A DNA stretch of 64,000 nt from Mimachlamys varia. Lineage: Eukaryota > Mollusca > Bivalvia > Pectinida > Pectinidae. Position 1 is the stretch's first letter. Every line of letters starts with the position of its first letter. Shown one piece after another: positions 63,105-64,000 of the stretch. Below the pieces are notes generated by a model. That model was not told the origin of the DNA. It was given only the letters and a program-made list of their open reading frames with translations, and did no database searches. The stretch is taken from contig OX392532.1 in assembly GCA_947623455.1 (NCBI GenBank), forward strand, positions 23,658,792 through 23,722,791, written 5' to 3'. A program made the position numbers and the translations under genes.

Positions 63105-63475
63105 GATTCGAACTCTCTGCCATAGCTGGCTTGGCAAAATAGCATGGTAGATCATAAGTTCGAAGCTTGGCCAGGGTACGAGTCCAACATTATCTAACTT
63201 TGATATTTTTATTCTATTGAGAAAACATTCATTTTATGAAACACTACATACTTTATTTATACTTGGTTTTTAACACACTATTTAAATATGGAGTGATCCT
63301 ATATCAAAGTGTATCTGTGTGTGTAAGACACAGTGTTTACATTTGTTTCATTGATTTTGAACAGTGTAAGTATTAAATTATTATCTACATATTGTGAAGC
63401 GCTTTAGAGTAATTTTACAAATTATATAGAGTGCTATAAAAATGTTGTATATTATTATTATTATTATTAAACGTT
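63105..63475 (+). mobile_element. tRNA-derived SINE with (att)n tail
   Basis: 'agcatggtagatcataag' and 'ggtacgagtccaac' look like A and B boxes at tRNA spacing. The 3' end has 'gtgaagcgctttagagtaat' and 'agtgctataaaaatgttgta', a common SINE tail pair, and closes with a run of att units at 63450-63470. Confidence 0.6.
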
Positions 63476-64000
63476 GACTTTGTTGTGTGACGTGAGATGG
63501 CGAGGGCAACGTCGTACGTTTTGTTCTTGACGAAGCATTTGATTGGTCGTTGATACGAGAGGACATGGCGTTGGGTATAGTTATTTTTGACGTTCAATTG
63601 CCTTACCTTGGACAATGTTAAGAGTATCGACGTTATAATGACTCTAGAGACGACCCTAAACACTACTCTCACGTGCGGCAAAAGTGTTATTGATGTAGCC
63701 CTGACAGGAGTGTTTTTACGTGCCTATGAGCGCCGCATCATACATGGATAAAACCATTTTGTCAGGGCGATAGCTCTGCAGGTAGAACGCAATAATTGAT
63801 ACCAGCTGCCCCATTTCATGATCGTAAGAGGCGACAAAACTTTGGATGGCGTAACACACATGACTCTTTCGTAGCCCCCACACGAGGTGACAATCGATAT
63901 AATACCAAAGGTTCAGTGTTGGAAAAGGTGAACAAATTAAGAAATAACGTCTTCACGATTCTATCATTCCCCCTCCTCTCCTTCGTAATGTCTATCTCAT
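63476..64000. other. Right edge: unassigned repeat-like sequence
   Basis: Around 63765-63890 'cgatagctctgcaggtagaa' and 'catgatcgtaagaggcgaca' look like part of a dispersed repeat, but no second copy lies in the window. Short frames on the minus strand show no motif. Confidence 0.35.

Overview
The window looks like nuclear DNA of a marine invertebrate, most likely a bivalve mollusc. It is AT-rich, has small exons separated by kilobase introns, and is packed with degraded transposable elements. The bivalve call is an inference from repeat architecture (pearl/HINE-like elements with central tandem repeats, tRNA-derived SINEs) and gene style. No species could be named.

The only intact host genes I can support are two tandem paralogues on the minus strand, both members of the SLC6 / neurotransmitter:sodium symporter family. 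Gene A runs from its ATG at 21086 to its stop at 3989 (14 exons, 620 aa). Gene B runs from 46925 to 35587 (14 exons, 618 aa). All 14 exons have the same phases in both copies, and 13 of 14 have identical lengths. Splice dinucleotides and reading frame join cleanly, so exon coordinates are given individually. Both proteins keep the 12-TM SLC6 outline, the EL2 cysteine pair and the TM1 Arg / TM10 Asp pair. Both lack several canonical residues: the TM1 Na1 Asn is Glu, the TM7 Asn is Thr, the TM7 chloride Ser is Gly, the TM3 gate Tyr is Ser or Ala, and the TM8 Ser is Ala. They are probably a divergent subfamily with altered ion coupling.

Layout. 1-3.9 kb: minisatellite, SINE-like repeats and fragments of a Penelope-type retroelement. 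4-21 kb: gene A, whose introns hold a HINE-like element, tRNA-derived SINEs, foldbacks and MITEs. 21-35.5 kb: intergenic, with a MITE, the longest Penelope-like copy, a mariner broken by a nested insertion, a pogo/Tigger-like MITE and minisatellite-bearing elements. 35.5-47 kb: gene B. 47-51.4 kb: repeats and one weak promoter-like site. 51.4-54.3 kb (minus): a decayed Ty3/gypsy pol followed by a zinc-finger/KCTD-type T1 (BTB) region. 54.25-57.07 kb (plus): a decayed multi-domain coiled-coil gene of a family I cannot name. 58-61.3 kb: more retroelement tails, an inverted HINE-like copy and long-TIR MITEs. 61.35-62.9 kb: a piggyBac remnant. 63-64 kb: SINE and simple repeat.

The most interesting signals are the altered ion and gate residues shared by the two SLC6 genes, a possible captured KCTD/T1 domain downstream of a gypsy integrase, the uncharacterised coiled-coil/Tudor-like family, repeated evolution of one element architecture (matching ends, central tandem repeats, 3' hairpin), and a filled/empty site pair for a retroelement tail.
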